A stretch of 64,000 bases of DNA from Cellulomonas sp. SG140 (GCF_025770785.1 NZ_JANZLA010000003.1:1-64000); one strand, 5' to 3'; shown: positions 25,087 to 33,641, counted from the stretch's first letter. Notes: generated by a model from the letters alone, not told the origin. Translations and numbers: made by a program.

Positions 25087-25734
25087 TCAGGAGACGGTGA
25101 GCTCGGCGAACATGCCGGCGGCGTAGTGGCCCGGCAGGTTGCAGATCAGCTCGTACCGTCCGGCGGGGAGGTCGAGCGTGGTCCAGCCAGCCGTTCCGGG
25201 CTGGATGCCTTCGCCGGTGCCCGAGCCGGCCGTCTGCGACGCCTCCCCGAGGCTGCCGGTCTCGTCGACCGTCCCGTCGGACCCGACGGCCCGCTCGCCT
25301 ACCTGCTGATCGGACGCGAGCGGCAGCACGACCAGCTCGTGAGTCCGGAAGCCCAGGTTCGCTAGGACGAGCGAGACAGTGCCTGCCGGGACGGAACCCC
25401 GGCTGACCGTCAGCCGCATCCCGGAGCGGCCGCCCATCATGGCGCCCATGTCCACCGCGCTGACGCGCACGGTGGTTCCCGGCAGAGCCGGCACTCGGGT
25501 CGACACGCGGCCGCCCATCATTCCGCCGTACGACCCGGACCACGAGGTGCCGGTCGATGTGCCCGCACCGCCACGGGTCCATGTAATGGTCCCGACGACC
25601 GATCCCACGAGCAGCACCACGGCGGTCACGAGGGCCGCGACCAGCCATCTCCGGGTGCGTGGCCGTCGTCCTCCCTCCGTCGAGAACGGCGGCGGGCTGG
25701 CACCGGTGCCCGGTGCCAGCACGTCGGTGGTCAC
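25087..25734 (-). CDS. Membrane-anchored cupredoxin-like copper protein
   Basis: 215 aa. One N-terminal helix (WLVAALVTAVVLLVGSVVG) and an extracytoplasmic domain with a Gly/Ser/Met linker (SYGGMMGGR...GAMMGGRSG). The C-terminus carries a type-1 copper loop: H in FRTHELVVL and CNLPGHYAAGM (Cys, His, Met), like sulfocyanin and plastocyanin. It probably binds or shuttles copper outside the membrane. GTG start at 25734 overlaps the stop of the SHOCT gene. The unit is preceded by a CopR-like operator at 26128. Confidence 0.85.
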   Translation of the reverse strand: MTTDVLAPGTGASPPPFSTEGGRRPRTRRWLVAALVTAVVLLVGSVVGTITWTRGGAGTSTGTSWSGSYGGMMGGRVSTRVPALPGTTVRVSAVDMGAMMGGRSGMRLTVSRGSVPAGTVSLVLANLGFRTHELVVLPLASDQQVGERAVGSDGTVDETGSLGEASQTAGSGTGEGIQPGTAGWTTLDLPAGRYELICNLPGHYAAGMFAELTVS

Positions 25735-26036
25735 GGCTGGCCACCCCGGCTGTCCAGCAGCGCAGCACGCGTCTGCTGGTAGGTGGCCACGTCGATCTCA
25801 CCGGCCGCAAGCCGGCGGTCGAGCAGCTCGAGCGGCGACGGGGTCCGCGGTGCGCTCTCGGTGCGGCCCTGGCCGGCGTCCCAAGGCCCATAGCCTCCCG
25901 ACACAGGTCCGGATCGGCGGCTCTGGCCCGTGAGCGCCACCACCAGCCACACGATCGCGCCGATCAGCAGCACCCAGAACAGGCCCATCATGATCCAGGC
26001 GCCGACACCCATGCCGCCGCCGTACCAACCCATCAT
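25731..26036 (-). CDS. SHOCT-domain small membrane protein
   Basis: 101 aa from ATG 26036 (MMGWYGGGMG). One membrane helix (AWIMMGLFWVLLIGAIVWLVVAL) and a C-terminal SHOCT motif: PLELLDRRLAAGEIDVATYQQ. The Met/Gly-rich outer end (MMGWYGGGMGVG) may touch copper. SHOCT proteins of this size are usual companions of copper genes in actinomycetes. 92 bp downstream of operator site 2. A paralogous gene is at 40820. Confidence 0.82.
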   Translation of the reverse strand: MMGWYGGGMGVGAWIMMGLFWVLLIGAIVWLVVALTGQSRRSGPVSGGYGPWDAGQGRTESAPRTPSPLELLDRRLAAGEIDVATYQQTRAALLDSRGGQP

Positions 26037-26127
26037 CGTGACCTCCACTGTCTCGTCGGCCGGCACCTCAAGGCCTACCGCTGACATCCAGCGTGCGCCC
26101 GCCATGCGAAGGGACCAGCGTCGCGAT

Positions 26128-26145
26128 GATTGAGATCCGATGAAG
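26128..26145 (-). promoter_or_regulatory. CopR-like direct-repeat operator, site 2
   Basis: Minus strand CTTCATC-GGAT-CTCAATC, 11-bp period, 92 bp before the SHOCT/cupredoxin unit. Confidence 0.6.
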
Positions 26146-26204
26146 AGGGGTGGGCCCGGCGTGGTCCGGTCGGTGCTGAGCCCTTCCGGCTTGCTCGGTT
26201 CGGG

Positions 26205-26855
26205 CTACTGCGCCTCGGGCGTCCCGGTGCCCCCGGAGCACGATGCGCCCGGTTCGGGTGTCTGGGGGCCGTTGGCGTACTTGGTGACGAACGCTGCCAG
26301 TCGCGGGTCGTCAGCGGAGGCCAGCTGCAGCTGGACGCCCCAGGCGGACGCGACCACGGGGGCCGGGAGGCCGGTACGGGGCGTGACCAGGACATAGGCG
26401 CTCTTGGCTGCGAAGCTGCGCAGCGTCGTCAGCTGGGCTGCGGGCAGGTCTGCCTGGTGGGTGATCCATACCGCGCCGTGCTCCATGGAGTGCACGGCGT
26501 TCTCGTCGGCGACCGGCGCGGAGTAGTAGCCGCAGTTCTGATCGATCTCGGAGTGGTCGCCGCCGACAGGCGGGTTCTGGGCGTACGCGACCGTCCCCGT
26601 GACGTGGTTTCGCGACAAGTTGGTGAACGTCTGAACGCCGGAGATCGGCGCCTTTGCAGCGGCCTGGACGCTGGCCTGGTGCCGGGCCTGGCGGACGAGC
26701 ACGGTCGTGGTCGTCCCGACCAGCGCGAGGACGACCACCCCGATGATCGTGGCGATCAGGATGGTCCGCCGGCGTTCAGCCCGCTTCTGGGCCGCCTTGA
26801 TCTCTGCCAGGCGGGCCTGACGTTCGGTCAGCTCGGACTTGCGCTTGCTGTTCAC
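26205..26855 (-). CDS. DUF3105 membrane-anchored protein
   Basis: 216 aa from GTG 26855. A basic cytoplasmic coiled coil (KSELTERQARLAEIKAAQKR), one helix (TILIATIIGVVVLALVGTTT), then the DUF3105 domain outside: NPPVGGDHSEIDQNCGYYS, VADENAVHSMEHGAVWITH. The conserved His/Cys/Glu residues suggest a metal site, and the family is often found beside DUF305 proteins. The exact function is unknown. The Met near 26981 could also start, but the residues in between are not typical. Confidence 0.85.
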   Translation of the reverse strand: MNSKRKSELTERQARLAEIKAAQKRAERRRTILIATIIGVVVLALVGTTTTVLVRQARHQASVQAAAKAPISGVQTFTNLSRNHVTGTVAYAQNPPVGGDHSEIDQNCGYYSAPVADENAVHSMEHGAVWITHQADLPAAQLTTLRSFAAKSAYVLVTPRTGLPAPVVASAWGVQLQLASADDPRLAAFVTKYANGPQTPEPGASCSGGTGTPEAQ

Positions 26856-27071
26856 GGGTGAGGACGCCTCTCGCGACGGGCCTTGGCACGTCGATACGAC
26901 CGTGCCGGAATGTGGTGCTCGCACCGAGTCGGACCCGCGTGGGTCGACAACGGTCCCAGGATGGCAGACGCGACTGGGCACCTTCGTCGCCCGCTCGGCC
27001 GACGGCAGCGGTCTCGTCGTCGGACCCGTCGCGCTCCGGGCCGTTGCTTGCCGGAGTCTTGATGTCGGCGG

Positions 27072-28169
27072 TCAGGGCTCGGCGAGCGGGATCTGCAAGC
27101 AGAAGGTGGAGCCGGCGCCCGGACCGGGAGATGTCGCGTCGAGCGTCCCGCCGTGGGCGTGGGCGATGCCCCGTGCGATGGTGAGCCCGATGCCGCTGCC
27201 GGCGGCCGTCGGGCCGCTCGCGGCACGGGGGACGCGGTAGAACCGCTCGAAGACCCTCTCGGCGTCCGCCGGGCTGAGGCCGATGCCGGTGTCCGTGACC
27301 TCGATGACGGCGTTGGTGGCGGTCCGCCGGCACATCACGCTGACGTGTCCTCCGGGCTCTGTCGCCGCGAGGGCGTTGCCGACCAGGTTGGTGACCACCT
27401 GGGCGATGCGGTCGGGGTCTCCTTCGACCAGCATTGGGCCGTTGACGTCCTCGATCTTCAGTTCCAGGCCGGCGTCGTGCAGCTGCGGGCGCAGCCGTTC
27501 GGCTGCCGTGATGGCGATCGCCGCCGCGTCCACGCGGTCGAGGCGTAGTCCGAGCCGTCCTTCCTCGGCGCGGGACAGTGCCCCGAGGTCCTCCGAGAGC
27601 CGGCGTAGTCGCTGCAGCTCGCCGGACAGCTCGGCGTACAGCTCCGGTTCGGGGCTGAACACGCCGTCCTGCAGTCCCTCGACGTACCCGTCCAGCACCG
27701 TCAGCGGCGTGCGCATCTCGTGCGCGACCTCACCGAGCAGCCGCATGCGGCGGGCCTCCGTCTCGGCCAGCCGTGCCGCCAGGGCGTTGACGTCGTTGGC
27801 GACGCGTGCCAGCTCGGCCTCGCGGGGCGGTGGGACCGGTTGGTCGTAACGACCGGCGGCGATGCGGTGCGCGGCCGCGGACAGGTCCCCGAGCGGGCGC
27901 AGCAGCCGCCACGACGACCAGGCACCCGCGGCGATCGCCACCGCGAGCGCGACGAGCACGCCGATCGCCAGGCCGCGGTTGGCGGCGCTGACGGCGTAGG
28001 TGCGGGTCAGCTGTTCCCCGAAGGGCATCATCTGGCCGGCCATCATCGCGGCCATGCGCGAGTCGTAGAAGTGCGGCGTCAGGGTCCGGGTGACCAGGTA
28101 GGCGGTCGCGGCCCCCGTGATCGCCACGAGCGTGTGGCTGACGAGGGCGCGGGTGGACAGACGGCTCAT
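27072..28169 (-). CDS. Sensor histidine kinase (OmpR-partner type), Met-rich sensor loop
   Basis: 365 aa. Two membrane helices enclose a short outer loop containing HFYDSRMAAMMAGQMMPFG, whose His and many Met residues look like a Cu(I) ligand set. Then HAMP (LRPLGDLSAAAHRIAAGRYD), HisKA with GEVAHEMRTPLTVLDGYV, and HATPase_c with NLVGNALAATEPGG, DTGIGL and GSGIGLTIARG. ATGA overlap with the regulator gene. The loop and setting suggest a CopS-like copper sensor (inference). Confidence 0.92.
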   Translation of the reverse strand: MSRLSTRALVSHTLVAITGAATAYLVTRTLTPHFYDSRMAAMMAGQMMPFGEQLTRTYAVSAANRGLAIGVLVALAVAIAAGAWSSWRLLRPLGDLSAAAHRIAAGRYDQPVPPPREAELARVANDVNALAARLAETEARRMRLLGEVAHEMRTPLTVLDGYVEGLQDGVFSPEPELYAELSGELQRLRRLSEDLGALSRAEEGRLGLRLDRVDAAAIAITAAERLRPQLHDAGLELKIEDVNGPMLVEGDPDRIAQVVTNLVGNALAATEPGGHVSVMCRRTATNAVIEVTDTGIGLSPADAERVFERFYRVPRAASGPTAAGSGIGLTIARGIAHAHGGTLDATSPGPGAGSTFCLQIPLAEP

Positions 28170-28855
28170 GACGGCCTCCCGACGAACTTGTACCCGACGC
28201 CACGCACGGTGGCGATGAACCGTGGTGCGCTGGCGTCGTCGGCCAGCAGTCGCCGCAGGCTGCGCACGTGCACGTCGACCACCCTCTCGTCGCCGTAGAA
28301 GTCGTCACCCCACACCCGTTCGAGCAGCTGCCGACGGGAGAAGACGCGGCCGGGGGAGCGGGCCAGCGCGCCGAGCAGGTCGAACTCGAGGGCCGACGGC
28401 GTCACGGGACGGTCGTCCACGGTCACCTCGCGGGCCGCGAGGTCCACGGTGAGGCGGTCGAAGCGGAGGCGCTCCGCGTCCGGCTCGTCGTCCCGCGCCC
28501 GCCGCAGGACGGCCTTGACTCGGGCCACCACCTCGCGGGGGCTGAACGGCTTGGTGACGTAGTCGTCGGCACCGACCGCCAGCCCGACCAGCGTGTCCGC
28601 CTCCTCGGCGCGGGCGGTCACCAGCACCACGCCGACGCCCGAGGTGGCACGGATGCGCCGCAGCACCTCGAGTCCGTCGACGTCGGGCAGCATCACGTCC
28701 AGCAGCACCACGTCGGGCCGGTCCCGGCGCAGCTCGGCGAGCGCGTCGGACCCCGTCCCGGCCTCGACCACGGTGAACCCGTCCGCCTCGAGGTAGGCGC
28801 GCAGCACCCGGCGGATGCCCGCCTCGTCGTCCACCACCAGCACACGCCTGGCCAC
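28166..28855 (-). CDS. OmpR/PhoB-family response regulator
   Basis: 229 aa from GTG 28855 (AGGAGG 5 nt before). Receiver: LVVDDEAGIRR, phospho-Asp in VVLLDVMLPDVDG, K in YVTKPFSPRE; winged-helix DNA-binding domain: ALEFDLLGALARSPGRVFSRRQLLERVWG and VDVHVRSLRRLL, ending TVRGVGYKFVG. Proteins of this class bind tandem direct repeats with an 11-bp period, just what recurs before many genes in this island. Either this or the 42681-43418 regulator may be the CopR. Confidence 0.93.
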   Translation of the reverse strand: MARRVLVVDDEAGIRRVLRAYLEADGFTVVEAGTGSDALAELRRDRPDVVLLDVMLPDVDGLEVLRRIRATSGVGVVLVTARAEEADTLVGLAVGADDYVTKPFSPREVVARVKAVLRRARDDEPDAERLRFDRLTVDLAAREVTVDDRPVTPSALEFDLLGALARSPGRVFSRRQLLERVWGDDFYGDERVVDVHVRSLRRLLADDASAPRFIATVRGVGYKFVGRPS

Positions 28856-29078
28856 GTCGACCTCCTCGCACCGCCCCGTGCTCGTGCGTGAATTGCGCGC
28901 ACGTCGCCGGCCCGGGGTATTGGTCACTGTATTCCTGCTGACTGGAAGGCGATTTCCTCTGCTCGTCCGTCCCAGGCTGCGAGGCCTCGGCAGGCGACGA
29001 GCGCCCGCTGCCGTTGAGCGTCCGGACGTCGCCCCCTACCAGTGGGCACTGCCGTGCCTCGCCCCTCGGTCAAGATCA

Positions 29079-29098
29079 CATGAATGTTCAGTTCATAT
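29079..29098. promoter_or_regulatory. Possible ArsR/SmtB-type inverted repeat
   Basis: CATGAATGTTCAGTTCATAT has ATGAA and TTCAT arms around 7 bases, in an AT-rich patch that stands out in this very GC-rich DNA. It lies between the divergent regulator (28855) and the YHS-like gene (29263). No ArsR gene is in the window, so a role is uncertain. Confidence 0.35.
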
Positions 29099-29262
29099 TC
29101 ACTTGCGTCGTGCTCGGCGAGCGTTCCGGGCGATCTGATCGCCCTATTTTGGCGATGCGAGCGGCGGCGTCGCGTCCGCCCGCACGCGAGAGCCATTCGG
29201 GGTCAAACAGCGGTCGGTGCGAACGGTGAGCCACACGAGCAAACCGGGGCGAAGGAGAGAGC

Positions 29263-29514
29263 ATGTGTGACCATCACGCGGCAGGGCACGGTGGGTGCGG
29301 TCAAGGGCATGGGCACGCTCACCGTCGCGATGCGGTCGCGGGCCCCGGCGAGGAGCTTGTTGTCTGCGCGGTTCGGGGCAACCTGACGGTCCGCTCGGAA
29401 GCGGAGCGCGACGGTCGCGTCCGCGATGTCGACGGACGGCGGTACTACTTCTGCTGCCCGCACTGCGTCGACCTGTTCGATGCCGACCCTGCGGCCTACG
29501 CCGCGGCTGTGTAG
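29263..29514 (+). CDS. YHS-domain protein with His/Cys-rich N-terminus
   Basis: 83 aa, ATG 29263 (SD GAAGGAGAG). The first 22 residues hold MCDHHAAGHGGCGQGHGHAH, a likely metal-binding tail, followed by a YHS domain ending RRYYFCCPHCVDLFDADPAA. A relative of the 53-residue protein at 16920 but with an extra metal-rich tail; probably a cytosolic copper-binding protein. It stops 9 bp before the M23 peptidase gene, so is likely co-transcribed with it. Confidence 0.82.
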   Translation: MCDHHAAGHGGCGQGHGHAHRRDAVAGPGEELVVCAVRGNLTVRSEAERDGRVRDVDGRRYYFCCPHCVDLFDADPAAYAAAV

Positions 29515-29523
29515 CCGGGTGCG

Positions 29524-30909
29524 GTGACCATGGCCGTCAGCCCCGTCGCAGTCGGTCCCCTCAGCGACGTCAGTCGCTCGCGTCGGCGTCGTGCCATCGG
29601 GTGGACTCGCTCCGGCCTGGCGGCAACGCTGTCCGTCGCCTTCGTGCTGATCGCGGGACAGACGACTCCGGCCACCGCGGACGATCTGTCGAACCGGCGG
29701 AAGCAGACGCAGGCCCAGATCGAGGCGAACAAGGCGACACGGGCTCAGCTGGACGCGTCGCTGGAAGATCTGTCGGCGGACCTGGCCGACGCCGTGGCGG
29801 CCGTGCAGACGACGCAGGCGCAGCTTCCTGCGGCCCAGCAGAAGGTGGACGACGCGAATGCGGCCCTGGCGGCCGCCCAGCGCGAGTCCGAACGAGTCGG
29901 TGCGGAGCTGGCCGACGCACGCGCCCAGGAACGAACGCTCTCCGTCGACGCCGCCTCCACGACCGCGCGCGCGTCGGAGGTTCGGGCGGCTATCGGCACG
30001 ATGGCTCGGCGGGCCTACCAGACCGGTGCGGCCGCCGATGCGTCCGCGCTCTCTGCGGTCCTGGACGCAAATGACTCCCAGGACTTCGTGAACCGCTTCG
30101 CCCTCGCCTCTGCGGCGCAGCGAACGCAGCAACAGGTACTCGACCAGCTGCAGTCTGCGTCTGCTGAGGACCGCAACGCGCAGGTGCGGCTGGCAGCCGT
30201 GCGCACCCGGATCGACGGGCTGAAGGCAGACGCCGACCAGACCGTGCTCGTGGCGGACCAGGCCGCCACTGAGGCCGGATCCGCGAAGGCCGAGCTGGAC
30301 CGGCTCGTCGCGGTGCAGGCCGCTCAGCAGTCGGCCGTCGAGGGCCGGATCGAGCAGGCGAAGGCGGAGCAGGCGCAGGTCGACGCTGCCCAGGCGCAGC
30401 TGGGCAAGGAGCTCGCCAGCATCGTCGCGCAGCAGGCGGCGCTGGCGGCGTCGAGCCGTCCGACGAGCCCGCGGCCGCCTGCCCCTGCGAGCGCGGGAGC
30501 GTGGTTCGTCAACCCGACCGCGAACAGCCCGATCGTGGTCACCTCGCCCTACGGGATGCGTCTGCAGCCGGTCTTGAAGATCTGGCGATTGCACGCGGGC
30601 ATCGACCTCGAGGACCGCTGCAACCAGCCGGTGTACGCCGGCCGGGATGGCACGGTGCTGAAGCTGCAGACCATCTACGGCGACGGCAACCGGGTCGTGG
30701 TGGACCACGGCTGGGTCAACGGCGCATCGTTGATGACGGCGTACAACCACCTCAACACCTTCGCGGTGTCCGCCGGTCAGGCCGTGAAGGCGGGCCAGCT
30801 GCTCGGCTACGCCGGTATGACGGGCGGTGTCTCGACCGGATGCCACCTGGACTTCCAGGTGTACCTCAACGGTGCGACCACCGATCCGGCGCCGTACCTC
30901 GGGCTGTGA
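29524..30909 (+). CDS. Secreted coiled-coil M23 (LytM-type) peptidase family protein
   Basis: 461 aa. A signal sequence (LAATLSVAFVLIAGQTTPATA) and a long Ala/Gln-rich coiled coil (residues ~55-320), then an M23 domain. It resembles NlpD/EnvC-type proteins that cut peptidoglycan cross-links or activate amidases. The first zinc motif is present (H357-AGID-361 in LHAGIDLED). The second is CHLDFQV, so the usual HxH is H441-x-D443; Asp may still bind zinc, or the protein may be only an activator. It lies in the copper island after a YHS gene. Confidence 0.85.
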   Translation: MTMAVSPVAVGPLSDVSRSRRRRAIGWTRSGLAATLSVAFVLIAGQTTPATADDLSNRRKQTQAQIEANKATRAQLDASLEDLSADLADAVAAVQTTQAQLPAAQQKVDDANAALAAAQRESERVGAELADARAQERTLSVDAASTTARASEVRAAIGTMARRAYQTGAAADASALSAVLDANDSQDFVNRFALASAAQRTQQQVLDQLQSASAEDRNAQVRLAAVRTRIDGLKADADQTVLVADQAATEAGSAKAELDRLVAVQAAQQSAVEGRIEQAKAEQAQVDAAQAQLGKELASIVAQQAALAASSRPTSPRPPAPASAGAWFVNPTANSPIVVTSPYGMRLQPVLKIWRLHAGIDLEDRCNQPVYAGRDGTVLKLQTIYGDGNRVVVDHGWVNGASLMTAYNHLNTFAVSAGQAVKAGQLLGYAGMTGGVSTGCHLDFQVYLNGATTDPAPYLGL

Positions 30910-30910
30910 C

Positions 30911-30928
30911 CTGCATCGAACCTTGATC
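30911..30928 (+). promoter_or_regulatory. CopR-like direct-repeat operator, site 3
   Basis: CTGCATC-GAAC-CTTGATC, 79 bp before the HMA gene at 31007. Confidence 0.6.
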
Positions 30929-31006
30929 CGCCCGCAACGGAGCCAGCGCCCTACCGCCGTAGCGTGGAAGCGTGTCCGGCACACCGTGCGGGACAGGGAG
31001 GTCCTG

Positions 31007-31327
31007 ATGGTGGTCACGCACTTCGCAGTAACGGGCCTGACATGCGCGACGTGCCTGGCCGAGCTGCTCGAACAGGTCCGATCGCTCGACGCCGTCGAGC
31101 AGGCGGCAGCCGACCTCACGGTCGGAGGGGCGACCCGGCTGGTCCTCGTCAGCGAGAGGGGAGTCGATGCCGTCGCCGTTCGGTCGGCGGTCGAGAGCGC
31201 CGGCTTCGCGTTGACGGTCGGCACCAGCCTGAGGGCACCGCACGTCGGTCCGGCGCACCTACTGGCCGCCACGATCGCCACGGGCCACGGCGCCCGAGCG
31301 ACTCCGCGGACGAGGCCACAGCCGTAG
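31007..31327 (+). CDS. HMA-domain copper chaperone-like protein with C-terminal tail
   Basis: 106 aa from ATG 31007. The HMA fold has an intact metal loop, GLTCATCLAEL, and ends SAVESAGFALTVG. About 35 extra residues (His, Arg, Pro-rich; VGPAHLLAATIATGHGARATP) follow. It probably carries Cu(I) in the cytosol, like CopZ. It has its own operator (site 3) and no following gene in its unit, since the next one is convergent. Confidence 0.82.
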   Translation: MVVTHFAVTGLTCATCLAELLEQVRSLDAVEQAAADLTVGGATRLVLVSERGVDAVAVRSAVESAGFALTVGTSLRAPHVGPAHLLAATIATGHGARATPRTRPQP

Positions 31328-31430
31328 GCCCGCTGTGGTCGCACCGCCGTCGGGTACCGCGAGGCCCACGCCGTACCGCGCACGGGGCTGCGCCGGCTGG
31401 CGCGGCGGCCTGTGCGCGGACAGGGCACCC

Positions 31431-32051
31431 TCAGGCCGTCCCGAGCGTGGCGAGCATGGCGCGCATCTGCTCGATCTCGGCGGTCTGTGACGTGGTGATC
31501 ACTGCCGCGAGCTTGCGGGCGTCTGCGTTCTGACCTTGTGCCTGCTCGCTGGCGGCCATCTGCAACGCACCCTCGTGGTGGCTGATCATCAGGGTCAGGA
31601 ACTGCCGGTCGAAGGCCGTCCCGCTGCTCCCCGCGAGCTGGTCGGTCGCGCTCGACTGGGACATCCCGCCGACCTCCATCCCGGGCATCGCACTGTGGTC
31701 CGAGACCGCGGGCATCGGCGCGCCCCACTGGGCCAGCCAGCCGGACATCAGCTCGATCTCCGGGCCCTGCGCTGCCACGATCCGCTGTCCCAGGGCTCGC
31801 ACGTCGGGTGTCGAACCCTTCGAAGTGGCCAGCTTGCCCATCTCGATGGCGCCCTGATGGTGGACGATCATCATCTGCGCGAACTGGGTGTCAGCGTCGT
31901 TGTGCTGCGTGGGGGAGGTAGCCGACGCACTCGTCGTCGTACCGGCCCGTGGGGTGCTCACATCCTGACTGCAGGCGGCGATGGACGCGGCGAGTGCGAC
32001 AGCTCCGAGGACTGCGGTGGCGCGGCGACGGAACCGGGATGGTGGACGCAC
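31431..32051 (-). CDS. DUF305 copper-associated lipoprotein, copy 1
   Basis: 206 aa from GTG 32051. Signal peptide with lipobox ...LAASIAAC, then a four-helix (ferritin-like) DUF305 fold with two metal-binding HH motifs, MMIVHHQGAIEM and LMISHHEGALQM, plus a Met-rich middle (SAMPGMEVGGM). Such proteins bind copper outside the membrane. It ends TSQTAEIEQMRAML, the same as copy 2 at 39995. Operator site 4 is 75 bp upstream, exactly the distance found for copy 2. Confidence 0.9.
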   Translation of the reverse strand: MRPPSRFRRRATAVLGAVALAASIAACSQDVSTPRAGTTTSASATSPTQHNDADTQFAQMMIVHHQGAIEMGKLATSKGSTPDVRALGQRIVAAQGPEIELMSGWLAQWGAPMPAVSDHSAMPGMEVGGMSQSSATDQLAGSSGTAFDRQFLTLMISHHEGALQMAASEQAQGQNADARKLAAVITTSQTAEIEQMRAMLATLGTA

Positions 32052-32125
32052 GTGACGACCCCTTCGATTGGGACTTTGGTCCCATCGAGTCTCTCGGACG
32101 TCCGGCGCGTACTTCCCGGTGGGTC

Positions 32126-32143
32126 GATGAAGTTCCGATCAAG
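32126..32143 (-). promoter_or_regulatory. CopR-like direct-repeat operator, site 4
   Basis: Minus strand CTTGATC-GGAA-CTTCATC, a very good match with 11-bp period, 75 bp before the DUF305 start. Confidence 0.68.
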
Positions 32144-32276
32144 ATCGTCGGTGGCAGCGGCGGCCTGTCGGACGGCCCGCTTGAGAGCGGGGACCAGGAC
32201 GACGAGCGCGAAGGGACTCCGCGCGGCCCGTCCAAGACTGGTCGCCGACGCTAGGGGGCGTCTGTCGCGCCCGGGC

Positions 32277-32687
32277 TCAGCCGTGGTGCGAGGCGTGACC
32301 GGCCGGCTCAGAAACGGCAGGTGCTGGGGCCGGGCCGACCCCGGGGGACCGTGATCCGCTGATCATCGGGCCGATCACCAACGTCGAGACGGCGAAAGCC
32401 GCCCCGAACAGGGCCAGTGCCAGCGCCGGTGCGCGCCAGGTGTGGAACCGACGATGCAGGCGTAGCAGCATCGGGACCGAGGCGGCCAGGCCGAGCAGGC
32501 CGAACAGGATGGTCCCTCCTGTGCCCGCGACGAGCGCCACCCCCAGGAGCGGTCCGATGTGGTGCAGGACGTGCGGAGCCAGGCCGACGACGGCGCCGAC
32601 GGTGCCGGTCGCGGCTGTGGCGAGCCGCCCGCGCAGGGTGGTAGGTCTAGCTGCTCTGTCCCTCGGGGCGGTGCCCGTGGTGGTCAT
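32277..32687 (-). CDS. Small multi-helix membrane protein after Lgt
   Basis: 136 aa from ATG 32687, overlapping the Lgt stop by 4 bases. Three or four helices, with VVGLAPHVLHHIGPLLGVALVAG and LLGLAASVPMLLRLHRRFHTW, and an ending with HASHHG. His residues in the membrane part (HVLHHIG) suggest metal contact. No named family recognised with certainty. The coupling to lgt and the shared operator at 33583 place it in the copper/lipoprotein response. Confidence 0.65.
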   Translation of the reverse strand: MTTTGTAPRDRAARPTTLRGRLATAATGTVGAVVGLAPHVLHHIGPLLGVALVAGTGGTILFGLLGLAASVPMLLRLHRRFHTWRAPALALALFGAAFAVSTLVIGPMISGSRSPGVGPAPAPAVSEPAGHASHHG

Positions 32688-33478
32688 CGGATCGCGACCG
32701 TTCGGTCGGGGTCTGCGTCCGCCGGCGCCGACGTCTGCATCGGCCCCGCGTCCTGGCGACGACCTGCCCGTGCGATGAGCACACCGCCGACGCCGACGCC
32801 GACGAGCGCCCACAGCTGGGGCTGGGTCAGACCGCCGAGCACCGGCGTGTTGATCCGCAGGAACTCCACGAGGAACCGGGAGATCCCCGAGAGGACCAGG
32901 TAGGCACCGAAGACCCCGACGGGCGCCAGGCGCCGCTCGAGCCGCCAGAGGAGGACGGTGATGAGAACGGCCGCCACCGACTCGTACAGCGGCGTCGGGT
33001 GCACCGGGACCGTGGTCGGCACGATGCCGTTGGTGAAGGTCACACCCCAGGGCAGGGTGGTGGGCGTGCCGTAGGTGCCGTCGCCGGACAGGAAGCAGCC
33101 GATTCGGCCGATCCCGTAGGCCAGGGCGAGCGGTGCGGCCGCAGCTCCGACCACCTCTGCCATGGGGAGCCCGTGCCGCCGGATGATCACCAGCCCGGCG
33201 ATGATGCCGCCGATGAGACCGCCGTACCAGGTGAAGCCCATGCCCCCCAGGTGGTGCAGGCTGAAGTCGGACAGGTGCTCGAAGACGTAGTAGATCTTCG
33301 CGCCGACGAACCCCCAGATCGTGGCCCACAGGACGAGCGAGGTAGCGGAGTCCTTGGGCAGTCCGCGCCGGATGAACGCGCGCCCGAGCAGCCACATCGC
33401 CACGAGTGCGGCGGCCGCCTTGCTGACGCCGTAGCTCTGCACGTGGAAGCTGCCGATCGAGAACAGCACCGGTAGCAC
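32684..33478 (-). CDS. lgt: Prolipoprotein diacylglyceryl transferase
   Basis: 264 aa from GTG 33478, with SD GGAGGGAG. Seven or so helices with family motifs: GLIGGIIAGLVIIRRHG, GRIGCFLSGDGTYG, HPTPLYESVAA and SRFLVEFLRIN. It adds diacylglycerol to the lipobox Cys of prolipoproteins at the inner membrane. Placed in a copper island and with operator site 5 105 bp upstream, it is probably a stress-induced extra copy that helps mature lipoproteins such as the two DUF305 proteins (inference). Confidence 0.92.
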   Translation of the reverse strand: MLPVLFSIGSFHVQSYGVSKAAAALVAMWLLGRAFIRRGLPKDSATSLVLWATIWGFVGAKIYYVFEHLSDFSLHHLGGMGFTWYGGLIGGIIAGLVIIRRHGLPMAEVVGAAAAPLALAYGIGRIGCFLSGDGTYGTPTTLPWGVTFTNGIVPTTVPVHPTPLYESVAAVLITVLLWRLERRLAPVGVFGAYLVLSGISRFLVEFLRINTPVLGGLTQPQLWALVGVGVGGVLIARAGRRQDAGPMQTSAPADADPDRTVAIR

Positions 33479-33582
33479 GGGTATCTCCCTCCTGGACCCG
33501 ACGCCGCGGCGTCGGCTGATGGCGCGCTGAGGCGCCCGACGACCACGGTGACGGCCGATCCCCTCCGGTCCGGCTGCCGTCC

Positions 33583-33600
33583 GATCAACGTTCGATGAAG
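33583..33600 (-). promoter_or_regulatory. CopR-like direct-repeat operator, site 5
   Basis: Minus strand CTTCATC-GAAC-GTTGATC, facing lgt (105 bp from its start). The divergent copZ side has a CsoR-like site instead. Confidence 0.65.
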
Positions 33601-33618
33601 ATCCGGTACACCGCCTAG

Positions 33619-33641
33619 ATACCGATACGGGGGAGGGGTAT
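33619..33641 (+). promoter_or_regulatory. CsoR-type operator before copZ-copA-csoR
   Basis: ATACCGATACGGGGGAGGGGTAT, with TACC and GGGGTA arms and a G-rich centre, lies 63 bp before the copZ start. The csoR gene is the last of the operon, so feedback control is expected. Confidence 0.7.

Noticed and set aside
27047..27064. CTTGCCG-GAGT-CTTGATG, a partial CopR-like repeat
   Set aside because: It is in the 3' region of the kinase gene and points away from the DUF3105 gene; match too weak to count with the others.
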